Assembly: GCF_027853915.1 (NCBI RefSeq)
Contig: NZ_JAQGLA010000076.1
Location: 1 to 36,032 of the forward strand
Origin: Saccharopolyspora oryzae
Lineage (GTDB): Bacteria; Actinomycetota; Actinomycetes; Mycobacteriales; Pseudonocardiaceae
DNA length: 36,032 bases
Direction of reading: 5' to 3'
Shown here: piece by piece, positions 23,030 to 32,530 of the stretch
Layout: each line of letters starts with the position of its first letter
How positions within the stretch are numbered: the first letter of the stretch is position 1
Notes under the pieces: model-generated
What the model saw: the letters and a program-made list of their open reading frames with translations, nothing else
Databases searched by the model: none
Told to the model about the DNA's origin: nothing
Translations under genes and position numbers: made by a program

Positions 23030-24187
23030 TCAGCCCCGCACCGCCTCGGCCAGCCCCGTGATGATCTGCTCCAGGACGGGTCGCGGCGTGGCGAAATTCA
23101 GCCGCGCGTGACCGCGCCCCTCCGCGCCGCACGCCGGTCCATCGGTGAGCGCGACCCGCGCCTTCGCCAGGAAGAACTCGGCGGGGTGGTCGCCGAGGTC
23201 GAGCGCTCGGAAGTCCAGCCAGCCCAGGTAGGTGCCCTCCGGCACGACGTAGCCGACCTCGGGCAGGTGTTCGGCGAGCAGCTCCGCCACCGCGCGCCTG
23301 TTGCCGTCCAGGTAGTCGATCACCTCGGCCAGCCACGGCTCGCCTTCGGTGTAGGCGGCGGTCGTGGCGAGCACGCCGTGCATTCCCGCTCCGTGCACCG
23401 CGAGCGCGCCCGCTGCGGCCAAGGTCGCGGCGTCGGCGTCGTTGCTCACGATGAACTGGGCGCACTTCAACCCGGGCACGTTCCACGCCTTGGTCGCCGC
23501 AGTGGCCGTCACCGCGTGCCCGGCCGCGGTCTCCGACAGCGACGCGTAAGGAACGTGCTGGTGCCCGGGGTAGACCAGCGGAGCGTGGATCTCGTCGGCG
23601 AACACCCGCCCGCCGTGCCGGTCCACCACCTCGCAGACCGCGGCCAGCTCGTCCGGCGTGAACACCCGGCCGAGCGGGTTGTGCGGGTTGCACAGCACCA
23701 AGAGGTGGCCGCCGGCCCGGAACGCCGCGTCCAACGCGTCCAGGTCGAGGACGAACCGCGCGCCGTCGCGGACCATCGGCACCGTGATGACCTCGCGGCC
23801 GAGCTCGCCGGGCACTTCCAGGAACGGCATGTAGCCGGGCGTCGGCATGATCACCGCGCTGCCGGGCCGGGAGAAGTGGTCCACCGCGATGGCCAAGGCC
23901 CGGTGCACGTCGGGAATCGCCGTGATCCACCCGGGATCCACGCGCCAGCCGTGCCGCCGCGCCTGCCAGTCGGCGCAGGCCCGCGTCATCTCGTCGATCA
24001 GGTGCGGCGGCGTGTAGCCGAAGTTCATCGCCTCCACCGCGGAGCGCACCGCCCGCATCACCGGCGGCGCGGTCGGGAAGTCCATCTCCGCGACGAAGGC
24101 GCCGAGCGCGTCCGGGTGCAACGTCCACTTCAAGCCACCGCGAGCGCGCAGCTCGTCAACGGTGATGTCGTCGAAAGCGTGCCCCAT
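23030..24187 (-). CDS. MalY/PatB-type PLP-dependent C-S beta-lyase (aminotransferase-like)
   Basis: A 385-residue fold-type I PLP enzyme of the MalY/PatB group, which cleaves cystathionine or cysteine conjugates to pyruvate, ammonia and a thiol. Seen: WVAEMDF-like FVAEMDFPTAPPV (31-43), GYTPP (57-61), the aromatic stacking region PTPGYMPF (115-122), CNPHNPLGR (166-174), DEIHAPL (198-204) and PLP lysine K233 in ATKAWNVPGLK. ATG at 24187 has GGGAGG upstream. Other C-S lyases of this group are alternatives. It is divergent from the NTPase-LuxR gene, 167 bases away. Confidence 0.9.
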   Translation of the reverse strand: MGHAFDDITVDELRARGGLKWTLHPDALGAFVAEMDFPTAPPVMRAVRSAVEAMNFGYTPPHLIDEMTRACADWQARRHGWRVDPGWITAIPDVHRALAIAVDHFSRPGSAVIMPTPGYMPFLEVPGELGREVITVPMVRDGARFVLDLDALDAAFRAGGHLLVLCNPHNPLGRVFTPDELAAVCEVVDRHGGRVFADEIHAPLVYPGHQHVPYASLSETAAGHAVTATAATKAWNVPGLKCAQFIVSNDADAATLAAAGALAVHGAGMHGVLATTAAYTEGEPWLAEVIDYLDGNRRAVAELLAEHLPEVGYVVPEGTYLGWLDFRALDLGDHPAEFFLAKARVALTDGPACGAEGRGHARLNFATPRPVLEQIITGLAEAVRG

Positions 24188-24354
24188 CCTGCCCCTCCCG
24201 GAGACCGAACCGCTTCCGCCGATCATCGCCGCCCGGTCGGCTCCGCAACACCGCCGGAGTCGTGGTTTCCCCGGCCCCGCCGCTCACGAGCCCTGGTCGG
24301 CACCGGCTCGCGATTACCATCGACGCGGCCGAATTCGGGGGTCTAGGGGGACGA

Positions 24355-26616
24355 ATGGCGCTGCCGATCAACATCAACGCGTTCATCGGGCGGGACACCG
24401 AGTTCGCGCAGCTGCGCGACCTGCTGACCAGGAAGCGCCTGGTCACCTTGACCGGGCCGGGTGGGGTCGGCAAGACCCGCCTGGCGCTGGAGATCGCGCA
24501 CGCCGCCCACGCGGACGGTGCCTGGCGCGACGGCGTCGTGTGGATGGACCTCCGGCCGTTCGGCGAGGACCACCAGCTGCCCCGGCGCTTGGCCGCCGCG
24601 CTCGGCAGCACGCACGTCGCCACCCGGGAGCCGATGCAGGTCCTGATGGACGAGGTGGCGGGCAAGGACCTGCTGATCGTGCTCGACAACTGCGAGCATC
24701 TCCTCAACGCGGTCCGGGACCTGCTCCGAACGCTGCTCACCGAGCCCGGGGTCACCGTGCTGGCCACCTCCCGCCACGGCCTGGCGCTGGGCGGCGAGCA
24801 CCTCAACCCGCTCACCCCGCTGGCCGCGGGCGCCGCGAAGGAGCTGTTCGAGGACCGGCTGCTCGACGCGCGCGGCGACTTCCCCGTCGCCGAGCACGAA
24901 GCGGAGATCACCCGCCTGTGCCGGGCGGGCGACAACCTCCCCCTCGCGATCGAGATCCTCGCGGTCGCCTCCTCGAACCTGTCCCCCAGCGACGTCGAGC
25001 GCCGGTTGGCCACGCTCCTGCACGCCGACCGCCCCACCGACCGCCAGCAGCAGGACACTGACGCCGACCGGTCGCACCGGTCGTTCCACCAGGTCATGGA
25101 GCTGTCCTGGGATCTGTGCACGCCGCAGGAGCGGACGTTGTGGCAGCGCCTCAGCGTGTTCGCCGGCGGCTTCACGCTGGAGGCCGCGGAAGCGGTGTGC
25201 GGGTTCGACGACCTGCCCGAATCCGCCGTCGCGCGCGTTCTCAGCGCCCTGAAGTGGCAGTCCATCGTGACGGTGGAAGCGCCCCGCGACGGGCACTCCC
25301 GATACCGGTTGCTGGAACCCATCCGCCAGCACGGCGATGCGCGCGCCGCGCAGGCCGGCGAAGCCGAGGAAGTCCGGCAGCGCCACTACGACTGGCTCCT
25401 GCGCACCTACCGCGAGGCCGCGCAGCAGTGGTTGGGCCCGGACGAGGCGCACTGGCTCACGCTCTGCCGCGACCTGCAGGACGACGCGCACAGCGCGATC
25501 GCCTGGTGCGCGCGGCGCGGCCGGAGCGCTGCCGGGATCGAGCTGCTGCTGCACATCGTCCGCACGCGCGTGCCGTTCCTGTCCGGCAGGCAGCCGGAAG
25601 CCCAGGAGCACTTCGAGCGGCTGCTGACCACCTACACCGAGCGGGACGAGCTGCGGGCCATGGCGTTGGCGGCGGTGTCCGTCCTCGCTGTCTGCCGCGG
25701 CGACAAGGACACCGCCGACGAGTTCCTGTCCGAAGCGCAAGCACTCACCGACGAGCTCGGCGCGGCCCTGCCCCAACCAGTTCTCGCCGAAGCGATCGCG
25801 ATCTCGCTGGGGCACCGCGAGTCCGTCGACCCCGCCGAGAGCATGGCGGCGATGGAGGAGCTGTGCCGCAGCCCGGTTTTCGCGCAGCCCGAGTTCCGCA
25901 GCGACATGGGGCTGCTGGCGATGTTCCGGTCCTTCGGCGCCGCGATCACCGGCGAGGAGGAGATCGCCGACGCCGTCACCGCCGAGTTCCTGGCGGACGC
26001 CCAGGCCAGCCGGGCGACCTGGCACATCACGTGGTCGCAGTGGGCGCGCGCGGCGTACTTGGTGCTGCACCGGCCCCACGACCCCGCCGCCCGGAGCGAG
26101 GCGGAATCCCTGCTGCACGCGGCGCTGCCCGTCCAGCGGGGGCTCGACGACCGGTGGGGCCCGGCCGGCTGGACCTGGGTGGCGGCGGGGCTCGCCGGCG
26201 CGATCGGCGACCACCGCCTGGTGGCCGAGCGCTCAGGTCTGCTCGACGGGATGACGCACAGCACCGGAGTCGCGATGCACGGGATGCGGGGCCTGTGGGA
26301 AACCGTGGGACACGCGCAGAACATCGCCCGCCAGCAGCTGGGCGAGACCACCTTCGACGAGATCTACAACCCCGCCTACCAGCGCGGACGCGACTGCCGC
26401 CTGGCCACGGCAGAGCTGCTGTGGCCGGGTTGGGCGCAGCTGACCGACCGCGAGCGGGACCTCGTGCGGCTGGTCGCGCAGGGGCTGTCGAACGCGCAGA
26501 TCGCCGCGAGGCTGGACCGCGCGGAGAACACCGTCGCCAAGTCGCTGACCAAGATCTACGCCGCGGTCGGCGTCGCGGGCCGGGACGAGCTGCGGGAGTG
26601 GTACGCGCAGTTGTGA
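24355..26616 (+). CDS. Large NTPase-domain LuxR-family transcriptional regulator
   Basis: A 753-residue regulator: N-terminal STAND-type NTPase with Walker A GPGGVGKT (34-41) and Walker B LLIVLDNCEH (106-115), the winged-helix region around SYELCTPQERTLWQRLSVFAGGF-like (WDLCTPQERTLW), a helical repeat region (about 340-690), and a C-terminal LuxR helix-turn-helix starting LTDRERDLVRLVAQGLSN (696 on). This is the LAL/MalT-like layout common in actinomycetes. ATG at 24355 is chosen for GGGGGA upstream. Neighbouring malY is divergent. The signal ligand and targets are unknown. Confidence 0.9.
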   Translation: MALPININAFIGRDTEFAQLRDLLTRKRLVTLTGPGGVGKTRLALEIAHAAHADGAWRDGVVWMDLRPFGEDHQLPRRLAAALGSTHVATREPMQVLMDEVAGKDLLIVLDNCEHLLNAVRDLLRTLLTEPGVTVLATSRHGLALGGEHLNPLTPLAAGAAKELFEDRLLDARGDFPVAEHEAEITRLCRAGDNLPLAIEILAVASSNLSPSDVERRLATLLHADRPTDRQQQDTDADRSHRSFHQVMELSWDLCTPQERTLWQRLSVFAGGFTLEAAEAVCGFDDLPESAVARVLSALKWQSIVTVEAPRDGHSRYRLLEPIRQHGDARAAQAGEAEEVRQRHYDWLLRTYREAAQQWLGPDEAHWLTLCRDLQDDAHSAIAWCARRGRSAAGIELLLHIVRTRVPFLSGRQPEAQEHFERLLTTYTERDELRAMALAAVSVLAVCRGDKDTADEFLSEAQALTDELGAALPQPVLAEAIAISLGHRESVDPAESMAAMEELCRSPVFAQPEFRSDMGLLAMFRSFGAAITGEEEIADAVTAEFLADAQASRATWHITWSQWARAAYLVLHRPHDPAARSEAESLLHAALPVQRGLDDRWGPAGWTWVAAGLAGAIGDHRLVAERSGLLDGMTHSTGVAMHGMRGLWETVGHAQNIARQQLGETTFDEIYNPAYQRGRDCRLATAELLWPGWAQLTDRERDLVRLVAQGLSNAQIAARLDRAENTVAKSLTKIYAAVGVAGRDELREWYAQL

Positions 26617-26747
26617 CGCCCGGATCCAACCCCGATCCAACCGATCCGGCGGAAAATCCAACGCGGTCCCACTACCGCGCCAAGTGCACGACGAGAAAAG
26701 ATCTTCCTGATCGCCGCAGCAAGGGGGAGCTCGCGGCGTTGATGAAG

Positions 26748-26787
26748 GTGGGGAGCGCGGCGAGTCGGCACCTGGCCGCGCCCCCAC
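26748..26787. terminator. Hairpin between convergent NTPase-LuxR and cutC genes
   Basis: GTGGGGAGCGCGG (26748-26760) pairs with CCGCGCCCCCAC (26776-26787) with one bulged base and a 15-base loop. It stands between convergent genes and ends four bases before the cutC stop, so it probably serves both directions. Confidence 0.6.
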
Positions 26788-26790
26788 CAC

Positions 26791-27453
26791 TCAGGAGTCC
26801 AGGAGTTCCCGCCAGGAGCGGACGCGGTCGGCGAGGACGGAGCCGGACATCCGGGCGCCGGTCCCGATGTGGAAGGCGCGGACGCCCGCCGCCCGCAGGA
26901 CCGGGACGTGCTCCTGCCGGAGGCCTCCGCCGACGAGCAGCTCCACCCCGTCGATGTCCTGCAGCTCAGCGCGTTCTCGCAGGTTGGCAAGGCCCTCGTC
27001 GACCCCGTCGGGGTCGCCGGCGGTCAGGATGCTGCTCGGCCCGAGCGCGACCGCCTGGTTCCAGGCCAACCGGTACTGGGCGGCGTGGTCCACGGCCCGG
27101 TGGAAGGTCCACGGACAACCGCCCAGCTCAGCGACCACCTCCCGGGTGGAGCCCATGTCGACCTGACCGTGCTCGTCCAGGAACCCGAGCACGAACTGCC
27201 GAGCCCCGGCCTCCAGCAGCTCCCCGACCTGCCGCCGCAACACGTCGACGTCAGCGCCGAAACCCGCCTGGTCGCGCACCATCACGCGCACCGGGACCTC
27301 GGCGACGGCCAGCGCGCTGCGCACGGTCGCGAGCTCGGGAGTCAGCCCGTCGGCGTCCAGATCCCGGCACAGCTCAACCCGATCCGCACCACCGCTCTGC
27401 GCCGCCTCGACATCAGCGGCGTCCAGCGCGATGACTTCCAGCAAAGCACCCAC
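26791..27453 (-). CDS. cutC: CutC-family protein (copper homeostasis name, function uncertain)
   Basis: A 220-residue TIM-barrel protein of the CutC family. Visible family motifs are LEVIALDAADVEAAQSGGADRVELC, LTPE, VRVMVRDQAGF, FHRAVDHA, ILTAGD and GGGLRQEHV near the C terminus. The name comes from copper tolerance in E. coli, but family members have been questioned as copper proteins, so the role here is open. The start is GTG 27453, or TTG 27444 where the conserved LEVIALD begins and GGGGTGGG lies upstream. The next gene upstream is the 336-base repeat-containing gap, then groEL. Confidence 0.88.
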   Translation of the reverse strand: MGALLEVIALDAADVEAAQSGGADRVELCRDLDADGLTPELATVRSALAVAEVPVRVMVRDQAGFGADVDVLRRQVGELLEAGARQFVLGFLDEHGQVDMGSTREVVAELGGCPWTFHRAVDHAAQYRLAWNQAVALGPSSILTAGDPDGVDEGLANLRERAELQDIDGVELLVGGGLRQEHVPVLRAAGVRAFHIGTGARMSGSVLADRVRSWRELLDS

Positions 27454-27524
27454 CCCGGAACCGTAACCGCGACACCCCACGACCTCAGCCCGACGCCACC
27501 ACGAGGAACGAGCGCTCCAGAGCT

Positions 27525-27552
27525 CTTGATCTTGATCTTGATCTTGAGCTTG
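27525..27552. repeat. CTTGAT hexanucleotide tandem repeat
   Basis: CTTGAT occurs three times exactly, followed by CTTGAG and CTTG (about 4.7 units). It lies about 70 bases upstream of the cutC start. Slippage could alter spacing in the cutC promoter region. Confidence 0.9.
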
Positions 27553-27572
27553 TATTCGCCGCCAGGCGAATA
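27553..27572. other. Short hairpin beside the hexanucleotide repeat
   Basis: TATTCGCC and GGCGAATA form an 8-bp perfect stem with loop GCCA. It could be a terminator or part of the cutC 5' region. Confidence 0.5.
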
Positions 27573-27604
27573 GCCCACCCCCGCAACCGGCACCGCCGCG
27601 GGTT

Positions 27605-27690
27605 CTCAGACGTCGCCTGCCGAGGACAGCCCTTTTGCCGTGTATTGGTCATACATAAAAAAGGGATCCCACAGGCAGGCGGCGTCTGAG
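27605..27690. repeat. Long imperfect inverted repeat
   Basis: CTCAGACGTCGCCTGCC (27605-27621) pairs with GGCAGGCGGCGTCTGAG (27674-27690) with one G-T-type difference. Inside, CCCTTTT (27630-27636) faces AAAAGGG (27658-27664), so the whole 86 bases can fold into one long hairpin with an AT-rich top. No reading frame is evident. It may be a miniature element remnant or a structured RNA. Confidence 0.75.
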
Positions 27691-27733
27691 GTTCCGCTAC
27701 CCGCACCGCCCCGCAAAGCAACCACAAGACCCC

Positions 27734-27770
27734 AAAAACAAAGGGCCGCCCCCGTGAGGGGACGGCCCTT
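27734..27770 (-). terminator. groEL terminator
   Basis: AAGGGCCG and CGGCCCTT with an added CCCC/GGGG stem form a hairpin (27741-27770) 20 bases past the groEL stop; in groEL direction it is followed by the T-rich tract TTTGTTTTT. This is a standard intrinsic terminator. Confidence 0.85.
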
Positions 27771-27789
27771 CGTTTGCCTTGGGCAGAAC

Positions 27790-29424
<1,635 letters not shown>

Positions 29425-29577
29425 TGCGGTGTGGTCCTCCACCTGTCTGGACGCCGCGGCGGTGGGTACGCACCCCACGGCAAGACTCGTGCTCGGCCAG
29501 GCTCGGTGCCCGCGACGGACGACCGGCCGGCGATACCGTCTGGTGGTACCGCCGGGAACGGCCTCACCGTCCCGACC

Positions 29578-29602
29578 TGGCACTCAACCTTGGTGAGTGC
29601 CA
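29578..29602. promoter_or_regulatory. CIRCE operator 1 (HrcA site)
   Basis: TGGCACTC (29578-29585), nine bases, GAGTGCCA (29595-29602). This matches the CIRCE pattern GCACTC-N9-GAGTGC with extended symmetry. Confidence 0.95.
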
Positions 29603-29608
29603 ATACCG

Positions 29609-29637
29609 TGTTTAGCACTCTCCCCAGTCGAGTGCAA
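29609..29637 (-). promoter_or_regulatory. Probable groEL promoter
   Basis: On the minus strand, TTGCAC (29632-29637, -35) and TAAACA (29609-29614, -10) are 17 bases apart and interleaved with CIRCE 2, so HrcA would block polymerase directly. Confidence 0.6.
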
Positions 29638-29638
29638 G
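29612..29638. promoter_or_regulatory. CIRCE operator 2 (HrcA site)
   Basis: TTAGCACTC (29612-29620), nine bases, GAGTGCAAG (29630-29638): the consensus left half is perfect and the right half keeps GAGTGC. Confidence 0.95.
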
Positions 29639-29653
29639 CAACTAGTCCGAGCG

Positions 29654-30904
29654 TCAGTCGCCCGTGGGGACGGTCGTGGGCAGGTCGTTGTTGTTGTACG
29701 ACGAGGATTCCGAGCTGGTCGGGCTGGTGTTGGTGGTGCTGCCGGAGCCGCCCATCGAGTTGGCCATCACAACGAAGACGACCACGATGACGACCAGCGC
29801 CACACCCACCAGCACCGGCACGATCCACTTCGCCGAGCTGCCCGAGGTGGTCGCGAACGACGACGAACCGGCGGGCATCGGCGGGCGCAGGCGCACCGGG
29901 TCGTTGCCCGGCGGCGGCAGCGGGCGCGGCGCCTGCTGCGGTGGGTAAGGCGGGCGGTAGCCCTGCGCCGGGATCGGCTGGCTCGGCGGGTACTGCACCG
30001 GCTGCGGCCCGGACATCGGCGCCGGACCCGGCACCGGAGCGGCCGGGCGCGGCTGCGGCGGGGCGTCGCCCGCGGCCTGCCCGAGCGCGGTGCGCGCGGC
30101 GGCGACGAGCTCCTGGCAGGTCTTGAAGCGCTGCTCGGGGTTCTTGGCCATGCCGCGGCGCAGCACCTCGTCGATGCCGGCGGGCAGCACCATCAGCGAG
30201 GTGGCGGGCGGCGGCTCGGCGCCGAGGTGGCCCTGGATGACCTCCTGCACCTGGCCCTGGAACGGCGGGCGGCCGGTCAGGCAGGCGAAGAGCATGCAGG
30301 CCAGCGCGTACTGGTCGGTGCGGCCGTCCACCGGCTCGCCGCGCAGGTGCTCGGGCGCCGCGTAGGTCGGCGAGCCGAGGAAGTCGCCGCTGGCCGTGCG
30401 GTGGCCGGTCGCGCCGCGCCGGGTCAGGCCGAAGTCGGCCAGGTAGACGTGCTCGTGCACGGATTCGCGCGAGGTCACCAGCACGTTGGCCGGCTTCAGG
30501 TCGAGGTGCACCAGCCCGCGCTCGGCCAGCATGTCCAGGGCTTCGGCGATCTGCGCCAGCAGCTCCAGGGTGCGCTTGGGCGAGATCGGGCCGTCCTTGA
30601 TCAGGCTGGCCAGGTCGGAGCCGTCGACCAGCCGCATCGCGATGTAGAGCATGCCGTCGACCTCGCCGAAGTCGTACAGCGGCACGATGTTCGCGTGGTC
30701 GATGGCCGAGGTGTTGCGCGCCTCGTCGACGAATCGCTCGCGGAACTCGGCATCACCGGTGATGTGCTCGCCCATGACTTTGAGGGCGACCTTGCGGCCG
30801 AGCCGGATATCGGTGGCGCGGTACATCACGCTCATGCCACCGCGACCGAGCACTCCGTCGATCTTGTAGTGGCCGAGGCGCTTCCCGGTGAGGTCTTCCG
30901 ACAC
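29654..30904 (-). CDS. Membrane Ser/Thr protein kinase lacking the HRD arginine
   Basis: A 416-residue Hanks-type kinase: glycine loop GRGGMS (20-25), K42 (VALKV), E61, catalytic loop HLDLKPAN (133-140), DFG (157-159), APE (183-185). The catalytic loop has Leu where the usual HRD arginine stands, making it a non-RD kinase; the catalytic D135, K137 and N140 are kept, so activity is possible but regulation by activation-loop phosphorylation may differ. A Pro-rich linker (about 250-345) leads to one membrane segment (about 355-378, VPVLVGVALVVIVVVFVV) and a short Ser/Thr/Asn tail outside with no PASTA repeats. GTG at 30904 has only a weak ribosome site. Confidence 0.92.
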   Translation of the reverse strand: MSEDLTGKRLGHYKIDGVLGRGGMSVMYRATDIRLGRKVALKVMGEHITGDAEFRERFVDEARNTSAIDHANIVPLYDFGEVDGMLYIAMRLVDGSDLASLIKDGPISPKRTLELLAQIAEALDMLAERGLVHLDLKPANVLVTSRESVHEHVYLADFGLTRRGATGHRTASGDFLGSPTYAAPEHLRGEPVDGRTDQYALACMLFACLTGRPPFQGQVQEVIQGHLGAEPPPATSLMVLPAGIDEVLRRGMAKNPEQRFKTCQELVAAARTALGQAAGDAPPQPRPAAPVPGPAPMSGPQPVQYPPSQPIPAQGYRPPYPPQQAPRPLPPPGNDPVRLRPPMPAGSSSFATTSGSSAKWIVPVLVGVALVVIVVVFVVMANSMGGSGSTTNTSPTSSESSSYNNNDLPTTVPTGD

Positions 30905-30988
30905 GCCGAGCAGCCTAACCGGCCGAGATCACGCTCGTCTCACGGTTGACCCAGCCGGTCGTGATCCGACCTGGTGAGGCCCAGCACA

Positions 30989-31020
30989 ACGGCCCGGCCC
31001 CTGCGGCGGGGCCGGGCCGT
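30989..31020 (-). terminator. Cold shock gene terminator
   Basis: ACGGCCCGGCCCC (30989-31001) and GGGGCCGGGCCGT (31008-31020) form a 13-bp perfect stem with a six-base loop, 15 bases past the cold shock stop. There is no U run. Confidence 0.75.
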
Positions 31021-31035
31021 GCGGATGAAGCTCAG

Positions 31036-31239
31036 TCAGACCTTGCGGACGCCGTCCGCCTGGGTGCGGCCGTCGCGCCCCGCCTTGACCTCGAATTCCA
31101 CCCGGTCCCCTTCGGAAAGGGTGCGGAAGCCCGACATGTTGATGGCGGAGTAATGGACGAAAACATCAGATCCACCGTCCGCAGCGATGAATCCGTAGCC
31201 CTTCTCCGAGTTGAACCATTTGACCGTGCCGACCGCCAC
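31036..31239 (-). CDS. Cold shock domain protein (CspA family)
   Basis: A 67-residue single-strand nucleic acid-binding protein, exactly the family length. It has VGTVKWFNSEKGYGFI with RNP1 KGYGFI (13-18) and RNP2 VFVHY (26-30). GTG at 31239 is chosen because GAGGAGG lies five bases upstream. The 430 bases upstream are free of genes, leaving room for a long 5' leader of the type used for cold control. Confidence 0.96.
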   Translation of the reverse strand: MAVGTVKWFNSEKGYGFIAADGGSDVFVHYSAINMSGFRTLSEGDRVEFEVKAGRDGRTQADGVRKV

Positions 31240-31669
31240 GGCGTCCTCCTCATGAAAAGTGATGCACGGCGCGAGCGCCGCTGGAGCAACGGCCACACTA
31301 CCCCCGAATTCGGGCCTCGTCGCGGGTTCGGCAATGCAACTTTTCCGTTAAACGCTGGGCCGAATGGGTGCCGCAACTGAACACCGTCCGTCATCGCGCC
31401 GGAATATTCCCCCAACTGCACTAGCCCATTCCGCCCAGAGCGAACCCCGTTTAATGGAATGGGCGCGCGGCTTGCGCCGCAGCAGCCCCCAGCACGCCAC
31501 GCACCCGCTGAGCAGGCCTCAACCTTTTCGCTGTTGACAGCATTTAGTCGAGCAGTTCCCGCGTCGACGGCCGGATGGTGGAACGGGCAATCCTTTCGGC
31601 TGTTCGGCATTGACTTTCGGCGTCACCCGAATAGCCGCCGGACCCGTTCCACTTCCCGGTGAGTTCCGC
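31240..31669. other. Gene-free 430-base region upstream of the cold shock gene
   Basis: No convincing gene on either strand. It is less GC-rich than its surroundings. GCCCATTCC (31424-31432) and GGAATGGGC (31456-31464) form a 9-bp stem with 23 bases between. It presumably contains the cold shock gene promoter and leader on the minus strand; an isolated TTGACA on the plus strand (31534-31539) has no good -10. Confidence 0.5.
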
Positions 31670-32353
31670 TCAGGACCGGGCGCCGAGGCCATTCGCCTGG
31701 AGCCAGGTGACCAGTCCTCGCGGATTGCGGGTTTGGGTCAGGACCTGACCCGGACCGGCGAAATCGAAGACCAGACCTTCACCGCTCTTGAGCGACTGCA
31801 CCACGCCCTGGTTCATCTGCCGCAAACGGCTCTGGACCGTGTCGGCGTAAGCCACCACGTGACCGGTGTCGATCGTGACGTACTCGCCGGGCTGCAGGGT
31901 CACCACGTCCAGCGCGCCGTAGCAGGAGACCACCATCGGTCCCTGGCCGACGGCGTGGCTCATGAACCCGCCCTCACCGCCGAAGAGGTTCTGGAAGCCG
32001 CCCCACTGGGTCTCCAGCTGCACCGTGCTCGCGGAGGCGAGCCAGCAGCCCCTGGTGACGCACCAGCCGACCCGGCCGTCGAGCTCGATCACGTTGAGGT
32101 CGCCGGGCAGGTTCGCCGCCACGTCCACCCAGCCGCCCTGCTGCGGCGCGGTGAAGGTGGACGTGAAGAACGACTCGCCACCCAGCGCGGCGCGCGCCAG
32201 AGACTTCATGAAGCCGCCCTGGGCGCGGGCTTCGACGGTCACCCCGTAGCTGGTCGCGAGCATCGCACCGCTCTCGACCTGCACCGGCTCGCCCGGTGCC
32301 AGCATCAACCGGGCCACCCCGAACGACGGCGTGTGACGAGTCCGAACCTGCAC
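31670..32353 (-). CDS. AIM24/TIGR00266-family protein
   Basis: A 227-residue beta-rich protein of the AIM24 family with the usual glycine-rich repeats: GEPVQVESGAMLATS, GGFMKSLARAALGGESFFTSTFTAP, GGFQNLFGGEGGF, and TLQPGEYVTIDTGHVVAY. Biochemical role is not known; the name comes from a yeast mitochondrial protein. GTG at 32353 has AGGAGG five bases upstream. It is divergent from moeA, with 177 bases between. Confidence 0.85.
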   Translation of the reverse strand: MQVRTRHTPSFGVARLMLAPGEPVQVESGAMLATSYGVTVEARAQGGFMKSLARAALGGESFFTSTFTAPQQGGWVDVAANLPGDLNVIELDGRVGWCVTRGCWLASASTVQLETQWGGFQNLFGGEGGFMSHAVGQGPMVVSCYGALDVVTLQPGEYVTIDTGHVVAYADTVQSRLRQMNQGVVQSLKSGEGLVFDFAGPGQVLTQTRNPRGLVTWLQANGLGARS

Positions 32354-32530
32354 GAATACCTCCTGTCTCGGGACCGCTCGACCCGCCCGGCACCGCGCAC
32401 GAGGTTCTCCGGCCGCGGACGTCACCGGGTTCGGCAGCACCGGGGAGATCGACCCGAACGGTCTCGGAGGAGTTTGCCACGGCGGCATCCGGTGTCGATT
32501 CACACGCCGGTGGCGACAGCGGGGGTGGTG

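Larger units (their letters stand above)
27454..27789. other. Gap between cutC and groEL
   Basis: 336 bases with no convincing gene. It holds a hexanucleotide tandem repeat (27525-27552), a small hairpin (27553-27572), a long imperfect inverted repeat (27605-27690) and the groEL terminator (27734-27770). Confidence 0.7.

Noticed and set aside
27605..27690. A tRNA or riboswitch in the AT-rich inverted repeat
   Set aside because: No cloverleaf, no anticodon stem and no CCA end or known aptamer core; it is one long hairpin.
29425..29653. A groES gene upstream of groEL
   Set aside because: The 229 bases hold only the promoter and CIRCE sites; no groES motif is present.
31534..31539. TTGACA as a plus-strand promoter
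   Set aside because: No acceptable -10 at 16-18 bases and no plus-strand gene downstream for 990 bases.
31459..31662. A 67-codon plus-strand frame in the gap upstream of the cold shock gene
   Set aside because: No ribosome binding site, no conserved pattern, and it crosses into the 3' region of the AIM24 gene.
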